The notes below the pieces were generated by a model. That model searched no databases and was not told the origin of the DNA. It was given only the letters and a program-made list of their open reading frames with translations. Positions 17,022 to 24,851 of a DNA stretch of 47,787 nt are shown one piece after another. Source of the DNA: a bacterium. Lineage in GTDB: Bacteria; Actinomycetota; Acidimicrobiia; Spongiisociales; Spongiisociaceae. Position numbers and translations under genes: made by a program. The stretch covers positions 1 through 47,787 of the forward strand of contig JAPPHZ010000049.1 in the NCBI GenBank assembly GCA_028820935.1, read 5' to 3'. How positions within the stretch are numbered: the first letter of the stretch is position 1; each line of letters opens with the position of its first letter.

Positions 17022-17783
17022 ATGTCGTACGCGACTATCAGCCCTAGTACCGCTTCCCCGGCCGCTGCCCTGTGCGACGAAATGTTCGAGGCACTTGTGG
17101 CGGCCGTGGAGGTAGCGGCGACCGAGCCCGAGGCAGCGGCGGCTCCCCCGACTATCGGAGGTGACGCTGCTCCGGTCCGGGAGTGGACACCGCCGGCGGA
17201 CGCTCCGTGGAGAGGCGGGACGCTGGACACGGTGGCACAACTGGCGGACATGTGCGGCGGTGTGGTCTCGGACGAACTGCTCGCCCCTGAGGACCGTACC
17301 CGCGTGTTCGCGCGCCGCCTGGCCAGGGCTGGCCAGCTGGCAGGTAGTTCGTACACCGACGGACGGTTGGTGGCCGCTGCCCTCGATCAAGACGGGGATC
17401 CCGGGCTACCAGCCGCACAAACCAAAAAGGAGGAGCCAACCATGGTCGATGTGATAGTGAACCTCATGTACAAGTACCAGGTGCTGGTGATGGTCGGCTT
17501 CGGCTTCGCCACCGCTGGATTGATGCTGTGGGCGTTTGTCAAGACCCGCTCAGCTCCCGCAGTATTGGGCATGGCAGCCGTAGGCATCGGAGCGATGGTA
17601 CTGGTAGCGAACATGACTACGGTCGCCAACCGCTTCGGCGAGGACGTGCTCGGCAACGAGACGATCACCATCGAGCAGGTAACCGGCAGAAGCGCCCCCG
17701 GCCAGTCATCGACCGCGCCCGGAGGCGGCGGCACCCCCACCACCGTCCCCTGCGACGACGAGTTCAGCCCCGGATCCTGCTAG
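17022..17783 (+). CDS. VirB2-like small membrane protein with long N-terminal extension
   Basis: A 253-residue frame. The C-terminal 113 residues start at an internal in-frame ATG (17442) preceded by a strong AAAAAGGAGGAGCC. They have two hydrophobic helices (VLVMVGFGFATAGLMLWAF and PAVLGMAAVGIGAMVLVA) and a polar tail, the layout of VirB2/TrbC-type channel pilins. The first 140 residues are soluble and Ala/Pro-rich. Two products may be made from one frame, or the upstream part may be an independent protein whose stop has been lost. It lies directly before virB4, the usual place of a VirB2 or VirB3 homologue. Confidence 0.7.
   Translation: MSYATISPSTASPAAALCDEMFEALVAAVEVAATEPEAAAAPPTIGGDAAPVREWTPPADAPWRGGTLDTVAQLADMCGGVVSDELLAPEDRTRVFARRLARAGQLAGSSYTDGRLVAAALDQDGDPGLPAAQTKKEEPTMVDVIVNLMYKYQVLVMVGFGFATAGLMLWAFVKTRSAPAVLGMAAVGIGAMVLVANMTTVANRFGEDVLGNETITIEQVTGRSAPGQSSTAPGGGGTPTTVPCDDEFSPGSC
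17442..17783 (+). CDS. Nested VirB2-like protein from an internal start
   Basis: Short form of the preceding gene in the same frame, 113 residues. Its Shine-Dalgarno is the strongest in the operon, while the long form appears leaderless. Two transmembrane helices and a Thr/Gly-rich C-terminal tail ending in CDDEFSPGSC suggest the mature channel subunit. Confidence 0.5.
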   Translation: MVDVIVNLMYKYQVLVMVGFGFATAGLMLWAFVKTRSAPAVLGMAAVGIGAMVLVANMTTVANRFGEDVLGNETITIEQVTGRSAPGQSSTAPGGGGTPTTVPCDDEFSPGSC

Positions 17784-17807
17784 CCGCCTTGGTGGGGAGG
17801 TAACAGA

Positions 17808-20588
17808 ATGGCGAAGAAGGGCAGCCGGACATGCCAATCGTTCACGTCAGCCCGCCGCCGCCCGACCGAGCTGGGCAGGATCCCAGGGCTTACGCTCCCG
17901 TGGACGTTCACGCTCCCGCAGGTGGCCGTGTTCATGGCGGCTCTCATGGTCGGCCTGTTCCTGGTCCGGCTGGGGATGACAGCGTGGGTGCTGGTACCTC
18001 TGTTGGGCGGCGCAGCTGCCGTTGGTCGGGCCTTGCGACGCGTCAGCGTGGACGGCCGCGGGTTCGCTGCGGGGGCTGGCGGCAAGGTGCGTTTCTGGAT
18101 GCACCGCCAGTCCCACAAGGAGTTGACGAACCGTTCCGCCGACTTGGTGGCCGGCAATGTCGCGGTCGGCGACGACCATTCGGTGTGGCTGCTGTTCTCG
18201 GTGGAGCCCGCCAACTACGGGCTGCTGGCTGACACTGCCGAGGGGCTGCAGTCCCTCGGCGCGGTGGAGCAGCTGGTCCTGGCCGTGGGCGGGGAGCGGT
18301 GGCGCCTGCTTTCGACTGTGGAGCAGTTGAGCGCCGGCACGGTCGCCGACCGGATGCGCCGCGCTTCGCAGGCGACGTCGTGGGAGGCCGAGATCGCCGC
18401 TGAGACAGCGCGTATCCGCTCCGCCGAGTTGACGGAGCGGCGCTTCTGGTTGTGGGTGCAGGCCGGGCACGTACCTATGGGTTCCAACCTGGTGGGCTGG
18501 TGGCACCGCGCGCTTCGTACCTTCGGGTACACGCGGGCTGCCCGAGCCGACGCTATCGGCTGGGAGCGTCTGGCGGCCCGGACCGAACAGGTCGTGTCCC
18601 GCGCGGCGGGGTCGGTGCCGCTCCGAGCGGCGACCCTGGACGAGGTGACGGCGTTGTTGGACCGGGTACCTTTCGGGGCTACGACTCCCCGGGAGCCGGC
18701 GGAGCCTGACGATTATCCCCACTTGATGCTTCCCCAGTCGCGACCCGACGCTTTGACAGTCGGTCGGGGCATGGTGGAAGGGGCGTCTGCGTGGCACCGC
18801 GGCGCTGCCGAGTGGTGCGAACCGACCAGTGGTGTGGTGCTGGCCGCTACCCGTCGCGGAACGGTGGCCCACACAACTGCTGCGCTGTCGGAGATCCCGT
18901 TCACGTGGACGGTACCTGGCGGCGGCGAAGTGTTGTGGGCGTTGGACGCCCTCGAGGACCCCTGGGATTGGCTTGTGGACGTGACCGTCACTCCCCACGC
19001 GGTAGCGGCCGCCCGGGCCCGTAACCTGGACCGCCAACTCGCCGGCCAGTGGTCACAGCATGACGGAGACCCTGCCGGGGCCCCACCGGAGCTGCGTCTA
19101 GCTGTCGAGCAGGTGGCAGGTCAGCGGGAGGCGCTGGCGGCACGCACCGACAGCGACGAATACAACATCTGTGTCCTGTTCTCCACGGCGGTGCGGGTGG
19201 TAGGCGACGACGTAGCCGCGGCCGTGGAAACGCTCCGCTCCCGCACGCACCGCCTCGAAGCCCGGGCGGCGGCGGTGGGCATGTCCGTGGCTGTCCCATC
19301 CGGAGACCAGATCGCCGCCCGGGGAGTGTGGCTTCCCCGCGTGTCCTCGGCCCGCTACCTGCATGACTACATGCAGGTGGTGCTTTCCGACGGGCTGGCC
19401 GGGTTAGGTCCGCTGCTCCAATCACGCCTCGGCGACCCGCAGGGCGCGCTGCTGGGCGTGCATGACGAACGCGGCTGGCTGGAACCGATCCTTTTCGACC
19501 CAACGCTGGGTCCCCGTGCCAGATCTGTGGGAGCTGAACCGCAGTCCCCCTCGATCGGCGTGGTCGGCAGCCTGGGGTCCGGCAAGTCCGTGTTCTTGAA
19601 GCGGTGCTTGTGGACGACTCTCGCTGCTGGGGGTCAGTGCGTGGTCGTTGACCGCAGCGAACGCGACGTGGGCGAGTATGTGTCGTTCGCCGAGGTTGTT
19701 GGCCAGGTCACCGACCTGAAGGTGGAGGTGATCGACGTCACTGAGGGGTCGGTCTCCTTGGACCCCCTCCGGACGCTTTCTGATCGGAGGGCCGCAGCCG
19801 AGGTCGCGGTCCGGTTGCTGTCCCACGTTCTGGACCTTGACGCCCGCTCCACGGTGGCTACCCAGCTGGGCCGGGCCGCGGCTCGATGCCACGGCCAGTC
19901 GCTGCTGGAGTTGATGGACAAAGCCGCCGACGGAGACGAGACCACTCCCCCAGCGGTGTGGTCTGAGCACCGCAACCTCATCGCACACCTCGCTGAGAAC
20001 ACAGTCGCTGGGGCATTGTTCGACCCGCGTCGGCGGCCGGCGGACTTGGCCGCCGACTTGGTGGTGCTCCACGCCCCCGGCCTGGCCTTGGCTGACATAA
20101 CGGACACCGCCGCCGACATCGCGGCGGCTGCGGTTGTGTTGGGGACGCTGCTGGTAGGCCACGCCGCGACGTTTGCGCATCCCCGCTTCGCCGCCCTGCT
20201 TCTGGACGAGGCATGGTCGCTGGTTCGGGACCCGAAGGCGCAGGCCTCGGTCGTAGAGGCCTTACGAGACGGGCGTAAGCACAACACGGGCGTGTGGATC
20301 GGCACGCAGTCGGCAAACGACTTCGCCTCCACCGAACTGCGCGAGCTGTTGGGGCAGGTTGCTGTGTTCCGTTCCCGTAACCTGGAGGCGGCGACCGCCG
20401 CCGCCGCACTCGCCGGTGCCGACCCCGACATAGCCGCTCCCCTGCTGACCGACCTGCCTACGGGCACGATGCTCTGGCGGGACATATACGGCCGCCTGGG
20501 CGTAGTCGACGTGCTTCTGCCAGCAGACCCCCGCGCCGCGGCGGCTATCGACACTACACCGGCGCCGGCGCTGGTGACCCAGAGATGA
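17808..20588 (+). CDS. virB4: VirB4-like conjugation ATPase with PrgI-type N-terminus
   Basis: The energising ATPase of the mating channel, 926 residues. Residues 30-75 hold two membrane helices in a PrgI-like (VirB3-like) domain fused to the ATPase, as in many Gram-positive systems. Walker A is GSLGSGKS at 587-594 and Walker B is ALLLDEAW with D800 and E801. RDGRKHNTGVWIGTQS and the late GTMLWRDIYGRLGVV match the family C-terminus. It starts behind GGGGAGG. Its stop overlaps the next start (ATGA). Confidence 0.92.
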   Translation: MAKKGSRTCQSFTSARRRPTELGRIPGLTLPWTFTLPQVAVFMAALMVGLFLVRLGMTAWVLVPLLGGAAAVGRALRRVSVDGRGFAAGAGGKVRFWMHRQSHKELTNRSADLVAGNVAVGDDHSVWLLFSVEPANYGLLADTAEGLQSLGAVEQLVLAVGGERWRLLSTVEQLSAGTVADRMRRASQATSWEAEIAAETARIRSAELTERRFWLWVQAGHVPMGSNLVGWWHRALRTFGYTRAARADAIGWERLAARTEQVVSRAAGSVPLRAATLDEVTALLDRVPFGATTPREPAEPDDYPHLMLPQSRPDALTVGRGMVEGASAWHRGAAEWCEPTSGVVLAATRRGTVAHTTAALSEIPFTWTVPGGGEVLWALDALEDPWDWLVDVTVTPHAVAAARARNLDRQLAGQWSQHDGDPAGAPPELRLAVEQVAGQREALAARTDSDEYNICVLFSTAVRVVGDDVAAAVETLRSRTHRLEARAAAVGMSVAVPSGDQIAARGVWLPRVSSARYLHDYMQVVLSDGLAGLGPLLQSRLGDPQGALLGVHDERGWLEPILFDPTLGPRARSVGAEPQSPSIGVVGSLGSGKSVFLKRCLWTTLAAGGQCVVVDRSERDVGEYVSFAEVVGQVTDLKVEVIDVTEGSVSLDPLRTLSDRRAAAEVAVRLLSHVLDLDARSTVATQLGRAAARCHGQSLLELMDKAADGDETTPPAVWSEHRNLIAHLAENTVAGALFDPRRRPADLAADLVVLHAPGLALADITDTAADIAAAAVVLGTLLVGHAATFAHPRFAALLLDEAWSLVRDPKAQASVVEALRDGRKHNTGVWIGTQSANDFASTELRELLGQVAVFRSRNLEAATAAAALAGADPDIAAPLLTDLPTGTMLWRDIYGRLGVVDVLLPADPRAAAAIDTTPAPALVTQR

Positions 20589-22834
20589 CTATGAGACGTC
20601 CCCTCCTGGGGATCTTGGGTGCGGCGGTGACGGTTGTCCTCCTTGCTGGCGCCGCGCCGGCATCTGCCCAGCCCTCGGGAGTAGCACCGGACGCACCGGC
20701 CGCATCTGCTGCCGCTGCTACGACCACAGATGACGACCCGGCACCGTCCGCCCCGATGACTCAGCGTGACTACAGGTGTTGGGCGGCTGCGATGGCCGGG
20801 GTGACGGTAGGCGAGGAGTGCGACCCGGCCTCTCTCCCTTCGTCCGTTAGGGCACCGGGGGAGAACGGACGGCTGTTGGACTGCTTCTCTACCGCCGTGT
20901 CCGGCAACGACGAGGACTGCGCCATCGGTGCGGGCTCGCCTTCGCCGGCGGCGGCTGAGCTGTCATGCGAGTGGGTGTCGAACGGGCCGGGTATGGGCGG
21001 TCGGGTGGTCTGCCCCCAACAGCTGGCAGGGCTCACCGACATCCCCTCCGAGTGCGGTTATCTGGACACTGCCTGGTGCAACTCCTCGGCAGGTACGCCA
21101 CGGGAGATCCTGATGGAGGAACTGGCGGGCTGCGAGCTACTACCCGAGGACGCCCCGCTTTCGGAAGTGACTACGGTGGCGCCCGGCTACCTCCGTGACG
21201 CCCAAAGCCTGCCGGCGACCGTGAACATGCGCGCCAACTGCGTCCGGAGCACGTACGCGAAGCTGACCACCCTCGAAGCGCCGAGGGGCTGGTTCAACTC
21301 GGCGTCCGCTCCGCGCACCTCGGCTTCGTTCCCGGTGACGACGTACCACATGTTCCACAAGGCGGAGGGGAAGCTGGGGTTGCAAACTCTGACCAGCCCG
21401 TTCCTCGGGTTGGTCCTCACTCTGGTGTGGCAGGCTGGTTTGGTCGCTCTGCGGGTGGCGATGTGGGCGTTCGATTGGGCCACGTCCGGCAGCGTCACCG
21501 CCATCCTGGCCGGGATCCCCGGCGAGTTGGCGCGCCTCCTCCAGACACAGGTGGTGCAGGGGTTGCGCCTTTACGAGGTCGGGCTGCTCCTCCTCGCGAC
21601 TGCGGCAGGATGGAAACTTCTACGCGGCCGGGTGGCCGACGCCGCCAGCTCGGTCGTCTTCGCCCTGCTGGCGTTCTCGTTGGGCTGGTTCCTGTTGACC
21701 CCCGCAGCTTTCTCGGGTTACTACGCCGGAGCTCTCGAGACGAGGCAGTTAATCGCCGACGGGTTGACGTTCGGTGTGATCGCCGACGCCGGCGGCGGAG
21801 GCCTCGACGCCGCTGCGGCTATGCAGGTGGTGTTGGACAGCGTGGTTCACACGCCCTGGGAACACCTCAACTTCGGCCACGCGCTAGACGACCGCTGCCA
21901 CATCGAAGCCGCCCAGAAGCTCCTCATCGACGGTATCCGCTCGCAGGCCGGCACAAACCTGGACGTGCTCCGCGACTGCGGCGCACAGGGCGCGGCCATG
22001 GCAGACTTCGCCTCGAAGGCCACCTCGGAGCGGCTGTTCGGCGCTGTGATGGTTGGCCTCGGACAAGTGGCTGTGGCGGGGCTGGTATTCGTAGCGGCCG
22101 GGCTCGCGTTGGTGTCCGAGGTGCTATTGGGCGCAGCGTTCGCTTCGTTGCCGCTCGCTGTAGCCGGGGTGCTCTGGCCGGGCGGGCGGCGGGTCGCCGG
22201 GGCGTGGTTTGCGCTCCTGTTGCGTGGGTTGGTCGGTTTCGGGGCCGGGATGCTGTTCCTGTCGCTGGTGATGGTCGTCCTCGCTGCCGTCGTAGGCCGC
22301 ACCCAGGGCATGGCCCTCCTCGAGCGGTCGCTGGCTTTCCTGCTGGTCGCGTGGGCGGGCTGGCGGCTCCGCAAAGTCTTCCCGAAGGCGGCTGCGCGGG
22401 TTTCCGCACAGCTGGGCGGGAAGGTGTCCGCAGCGTTCTCCCGGCAAGGAGTCGGCGGCAGCGGAGCCGGGCTAGGGGCGGCCGCCGGGGGGCTGGCGGG
22501 AGGCTTCGCTGCTGCGCATCTCTCCCCTCGTGGTGTCGCTACCGCCGCCAAGATCGGCACGAAGCGCCTCCAAGGCGCAGCTCAGAAGGTGACCGGATTG
22601 ACAGCTGCCGCCGCTGCTGCCGCCGCCAGCCAGAGACCAGGGCTGCGAACCCTCGCCAACGCGGCCGCCAGCACCAAGGGAGGCAGAGCCGCGGTCGAAG
22701 GGAAGCAAGCGAAAGGACTGGCGGGCACTGCATCTCAGGCCGCCGCGGTGGGCATGGCCCAGTGGCTCGCCGGGAGAGGCGGCCGCCCGGCCACAGCTGC
22801 CTACGGGCCTGGCCCCGGATCGGGCAGTGGTTAA
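20585..22834 (+). CDS. VirB6/TrbL-like polytopic membrane protein
   Basis: A 749-residue inner-membrane channel component. An N-terminal signal peptide ends around PASAQPSG. An extracytoplasmic region of about 220 residues with several Cys pairs follows. Then come at least seven hydrophobic segments between about residues 275 and 600 (for example FLGLVLTLVWQAGLVALRVA and FASLPLAVAGVLWPGG), and finally an Ala/Gly-rich basic cytoplasmic tail. This topology matches VirB6-like proteins of actinobacterial conjugation operons, which often carry a long secreted N-terminal part. Its end overlaps the GTG of the next gene by eight bases. Confidence 0.8.
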   Translation: MTMRRPLLGILGAAVTVVLLAGAAPASAQPSGVAPDAPAASAAAATTTDDDPAPSAPMTQRDYRCWAAAMAGVTVGEECDPASLPSSVRAPGENGRLLDCFSTAVSGNDEDCAIGAGSPSPAAAELSCEWVSNGPGMGGRVVCPQQLAGLTDIPSECGYLDTAWCNSSAGTPREILMEELAGCELLPEDAPLSEVTTVAPGYLRDAQSLPATVNMRANCVRSTYAKLTTLEAPRGWFNSASAPRTSASFPVTTYHMFHKAEGKLGLQTLTSPFLGLVLTLVWQAGLVALRVAMWAFDWATSGSVTAILAGIPGELARLLQTQVVQGLRLYEVGLLLLATAAGWKLLRGRVADAASSVVFALLAFSLGWFLLTPAAFSGYYAGALETRQLIADGLTFGVIADAGGGGLDAAAAMQVVLDSVVHTPWEHLNFGHALDDRCHIEAAQKLLIDGIRSQAGTNLDVLRDCGAQGAAMADFASKATSERLFGAVMVGLGQVAVAGLVFVAAGLALVSEVLLGAAFASLPLAVAGVLWPGGRRVAGAWFALLLRGLVGFGAGMLFLSLVMVVLAAVVGRTQGMALLERSLAFLLVAWAGWRLRKVFPKAAARVSAQLGGKVSAAFSRQGVGGSGAGLGAAAGGLAGGFAAAHLSPRGVATAAKIGTKRLQGAAQKVTGLTAAAAAAAASQRPGLRTLANAAASTKGGRAAVEGKQAKGLAGTASQAAAVGMAQWLAGRGGRPATAAYGPGPGSGSG

Positions 22835-24851
22835 GCCAACCTTCCGGAAAGCGCTGGCCGCTACCCGCCGTGGCGTCCGTGTCGTCCGTGCCGCGGCCGG
22901 CGACCCGAAAGCGCTGGCCCGTATCGGTGTCGCTGCGGCCCGGCGGGCCCCCCGGGTGGCCGCTGCCGCGGCGGTGCTGTTCGCCGCCGGTGCCATAGCA
23001 GTGGGCAGCGGATTCGGCACAGCTCCGGGTTCGCCGTTCGGCGCCGGCGACCAAATATGGGCCGCGTACCAACTCGCCGACAGCGTCGTCTGCCACCGGG
23101 GCGGCACAGCCATGCTGTGGCCCCCGGAAGTGGACACCCAGCCGGAGGGAGACCGAATCGATTGGCGTCTGGTCGCCGCCGTGGGTCAGGTCTCGTCCGC
23201 TCACGCCGCCGACGTCGCTATCAACGCGTTCGGGGACACACTCGCCCCACTAGTCGGCCCCCACGAACGCTCAGACACCGACGGGGGCCGGTTCGACGGC
23301 TCCGCAGCCGCCGACGCCCGGGTAGGCCCGCTAGCGCTGTGGCCGGCCGAGATCGCCGCAGAGGGCGTGGACGGGAACTTCGACCAGATCGTGGACCCCC
23401 ACAACGTTTGGGACGCCGCCGTCACCGCAGCGGCCTCGCTTTGCGTCCGCGGCGCAGCCGACGACCCGGTCGGAGCGTTGCTGGAGTGGCGGGGCGACCG
23501 CGCATGGGCCGAGCGGGTACTGGCCGCCTGGGAGGACATCACCTTCCAAGCTGCAGCTGCGACGGGTTCTGTGCCATGGGGGGCGCCGCTCGCGTACACA
23601 CCTAGGTCCGGGAGCGGTGGCGGACCGGTGCTGGCCGCTTTGCTCGACCGCTGGGCGGGGGCGGGTACGGCAGTCACCTGCGAAGGCGGGGTCTGTGGGG
23701 TAAAGCTCGGCTTCGTCCCCGATGACGTGGCCGCCTGGGCAGGGCTGCTGGAAGCCGGATTCGGAGCTCCCGCCGCAGTTCCGAACTGGGGTTTCACCGC
23801 GGCGGGCGACCCCAGCCGCCACACCCGTGTCATGCCCTGGACCGCAGGGCTGTCGTGGCTGTTCCCCGCCACTCCCCCACCTCAGCCGTACCGCTACACG
23901 CCACCGGCCTGGTGGACGTTCACGCTGCCCCCCTCGGCGCCGGCGTGGACGGAACCGACGGAAGGGCACCTGCTGCGCATCCCCGCCGCCGCGGGAACGG
24001 CCGTGTACGCCCCGACCGTGGGTACCGCCGAGTATCACGCCGGCGGTTGTGCCCACATCCACGACCCGGACGGAGCCTTGTGGGAATTGTGCGGCGTGTA
24101 CGCGCACCCGGGCGGGACAGCTCCCCTACCGTCGGGGCCGTTGCAGAGGCTGCTCCGAGACTGGCCCGAACTGGAACGGGCCGCCCGGCTGCCGCCACCC
24201 GCGGTGCTCATCAACCTGGGAACGTTCTCGTGCCGGACGGTGCACGACTCCGACACCTGGTCACCGCACAGTTGGAACAACGCTGTAGACATCGCCGTGG
24301 ACGTGGACGGCGACCTGGACCGAGAGCAGCAGGACATGGATTCCGCCGTCTCCCACGACGCTCTGAGCCGGCTCACTGCGGCGCTGGCCCGGACGATGCA
24401 CAACCCGCGTACGTCTGTCCTGGAGGACGGCTCCACCCTGATCCAGGACCAGGCGCCACAGCGGGGCCGCTACCAGATACGCAAACTCGTATTCAACCTC
24501 GACTACCGGCCGGGCACCGCGGTGTCTGTCGTTCGCCACGACGAGCACCTCCACGTCGACTTCTGGGTCGGACGCCCGCAGCCCGCCGAACCCGACTGCG
24601 CCCCACACGATGTAGCCGCAGGAGAAGGGATCGGTGTGGCTCCGGGCGGGTTCGTCACGGTCGCGGTTAGCGGCCCCGAGGGGCGGCGTCTCTGCCCTCA
24701 GGTGCTGTTTCGCTCCTGGCAGCGGGGCGACCCGCTCACTCCCGCCGCCCTAGAAACCGAGCTGCTGGCCGAGGAGGAAGCTACCGGCGAGGCGGCCAAA
24801 GCAAATGGCGATGCTTCCGAACCCGAGGCGCTGGAGGGGTGCGATGAGTGA
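22827..24851 (+). CDS. Cell-wall hydrolase of the mating channel: transglycosylase-like plus M15-like peptidase domain
   Basis: A 674-residue membrane-anchored protein, probably the VirB1-like enzyme that opens peptidoglycan. Residues about 48-66 form the anchor. Residues about 110-220 resemble a lytic transglycosylase (DWRLVAAVGQ, later DPHNVWDAAVTAAASLC), but the catalytic Glu expected after GQV is a Ser (GQVSSAH). The C-terminal domain has the metal pattern of M15-type D,D/L,D-peptidases: H481 and D488 in SPHSWNNAVDIAV, and H574 and H576 in DEHLHVDFW. So peptide-bond cleavage seems intact while glycan cleavage may be lost. GTG start overlapping virB6; its stop overlaps virD4. Confidence 0.7.
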   Translation: MVKPTFRKALAATRRGVRVVRAAAGDPKALARIGVAAARRAPRVAAAAAVLFAAGAIAVGSGFGTAPGSPFGAGDQIWAAYQLADSVVCHRGGTAMLWPPEVDTQPEGDRIDWRLVAAVGQVSSAHAADVAINAFGDTLAPLVGPHERSDTDGGRFDGSAAADARVGPLALWPAEIAAEGVDGNFDQIVDPHNVWDAAVTAAASLCVRGAADDPVGALLEWRGDRAWAERVLAAWEDITFQAAAATGSVPWGAPLAYTPRSGSGGGPVLAALLDRWAGAGTAVTCEGGVCGVKLGFVPDDVAAWAGLLEAGFGAPAAVPNWGFTAAGDPSRHTRVMPWTAGLSWLFPATPPPQPYRYTPPAWWTFTLPPSAPAWTEPTEGHLLRIPAAAGTAVYAPTVGTAEYHAGGCAHIHDPDGALWELCGVYAHPGGTAPLPSGPLQRLLRDWPELERAARLPPPAVLINLGTFSCRTVHDSDTWSPHSWNNAVDIAVDVDGDLDREQQDMDSAVSHDALSRLTAALARTMHNPRTSVLEDGSTLIQDQAPQRGRYQIRKLVFNLDYRPGTAVSVVRHDEHLHVDFWVGRPQPAEPDCAPHDVAAGEGIGVAPGGFVTVAVSGPEGRRLCPQVLFRSWQRGDPLTPAALETELLAEEEATGEAAKANGDASEPEALEGCDE

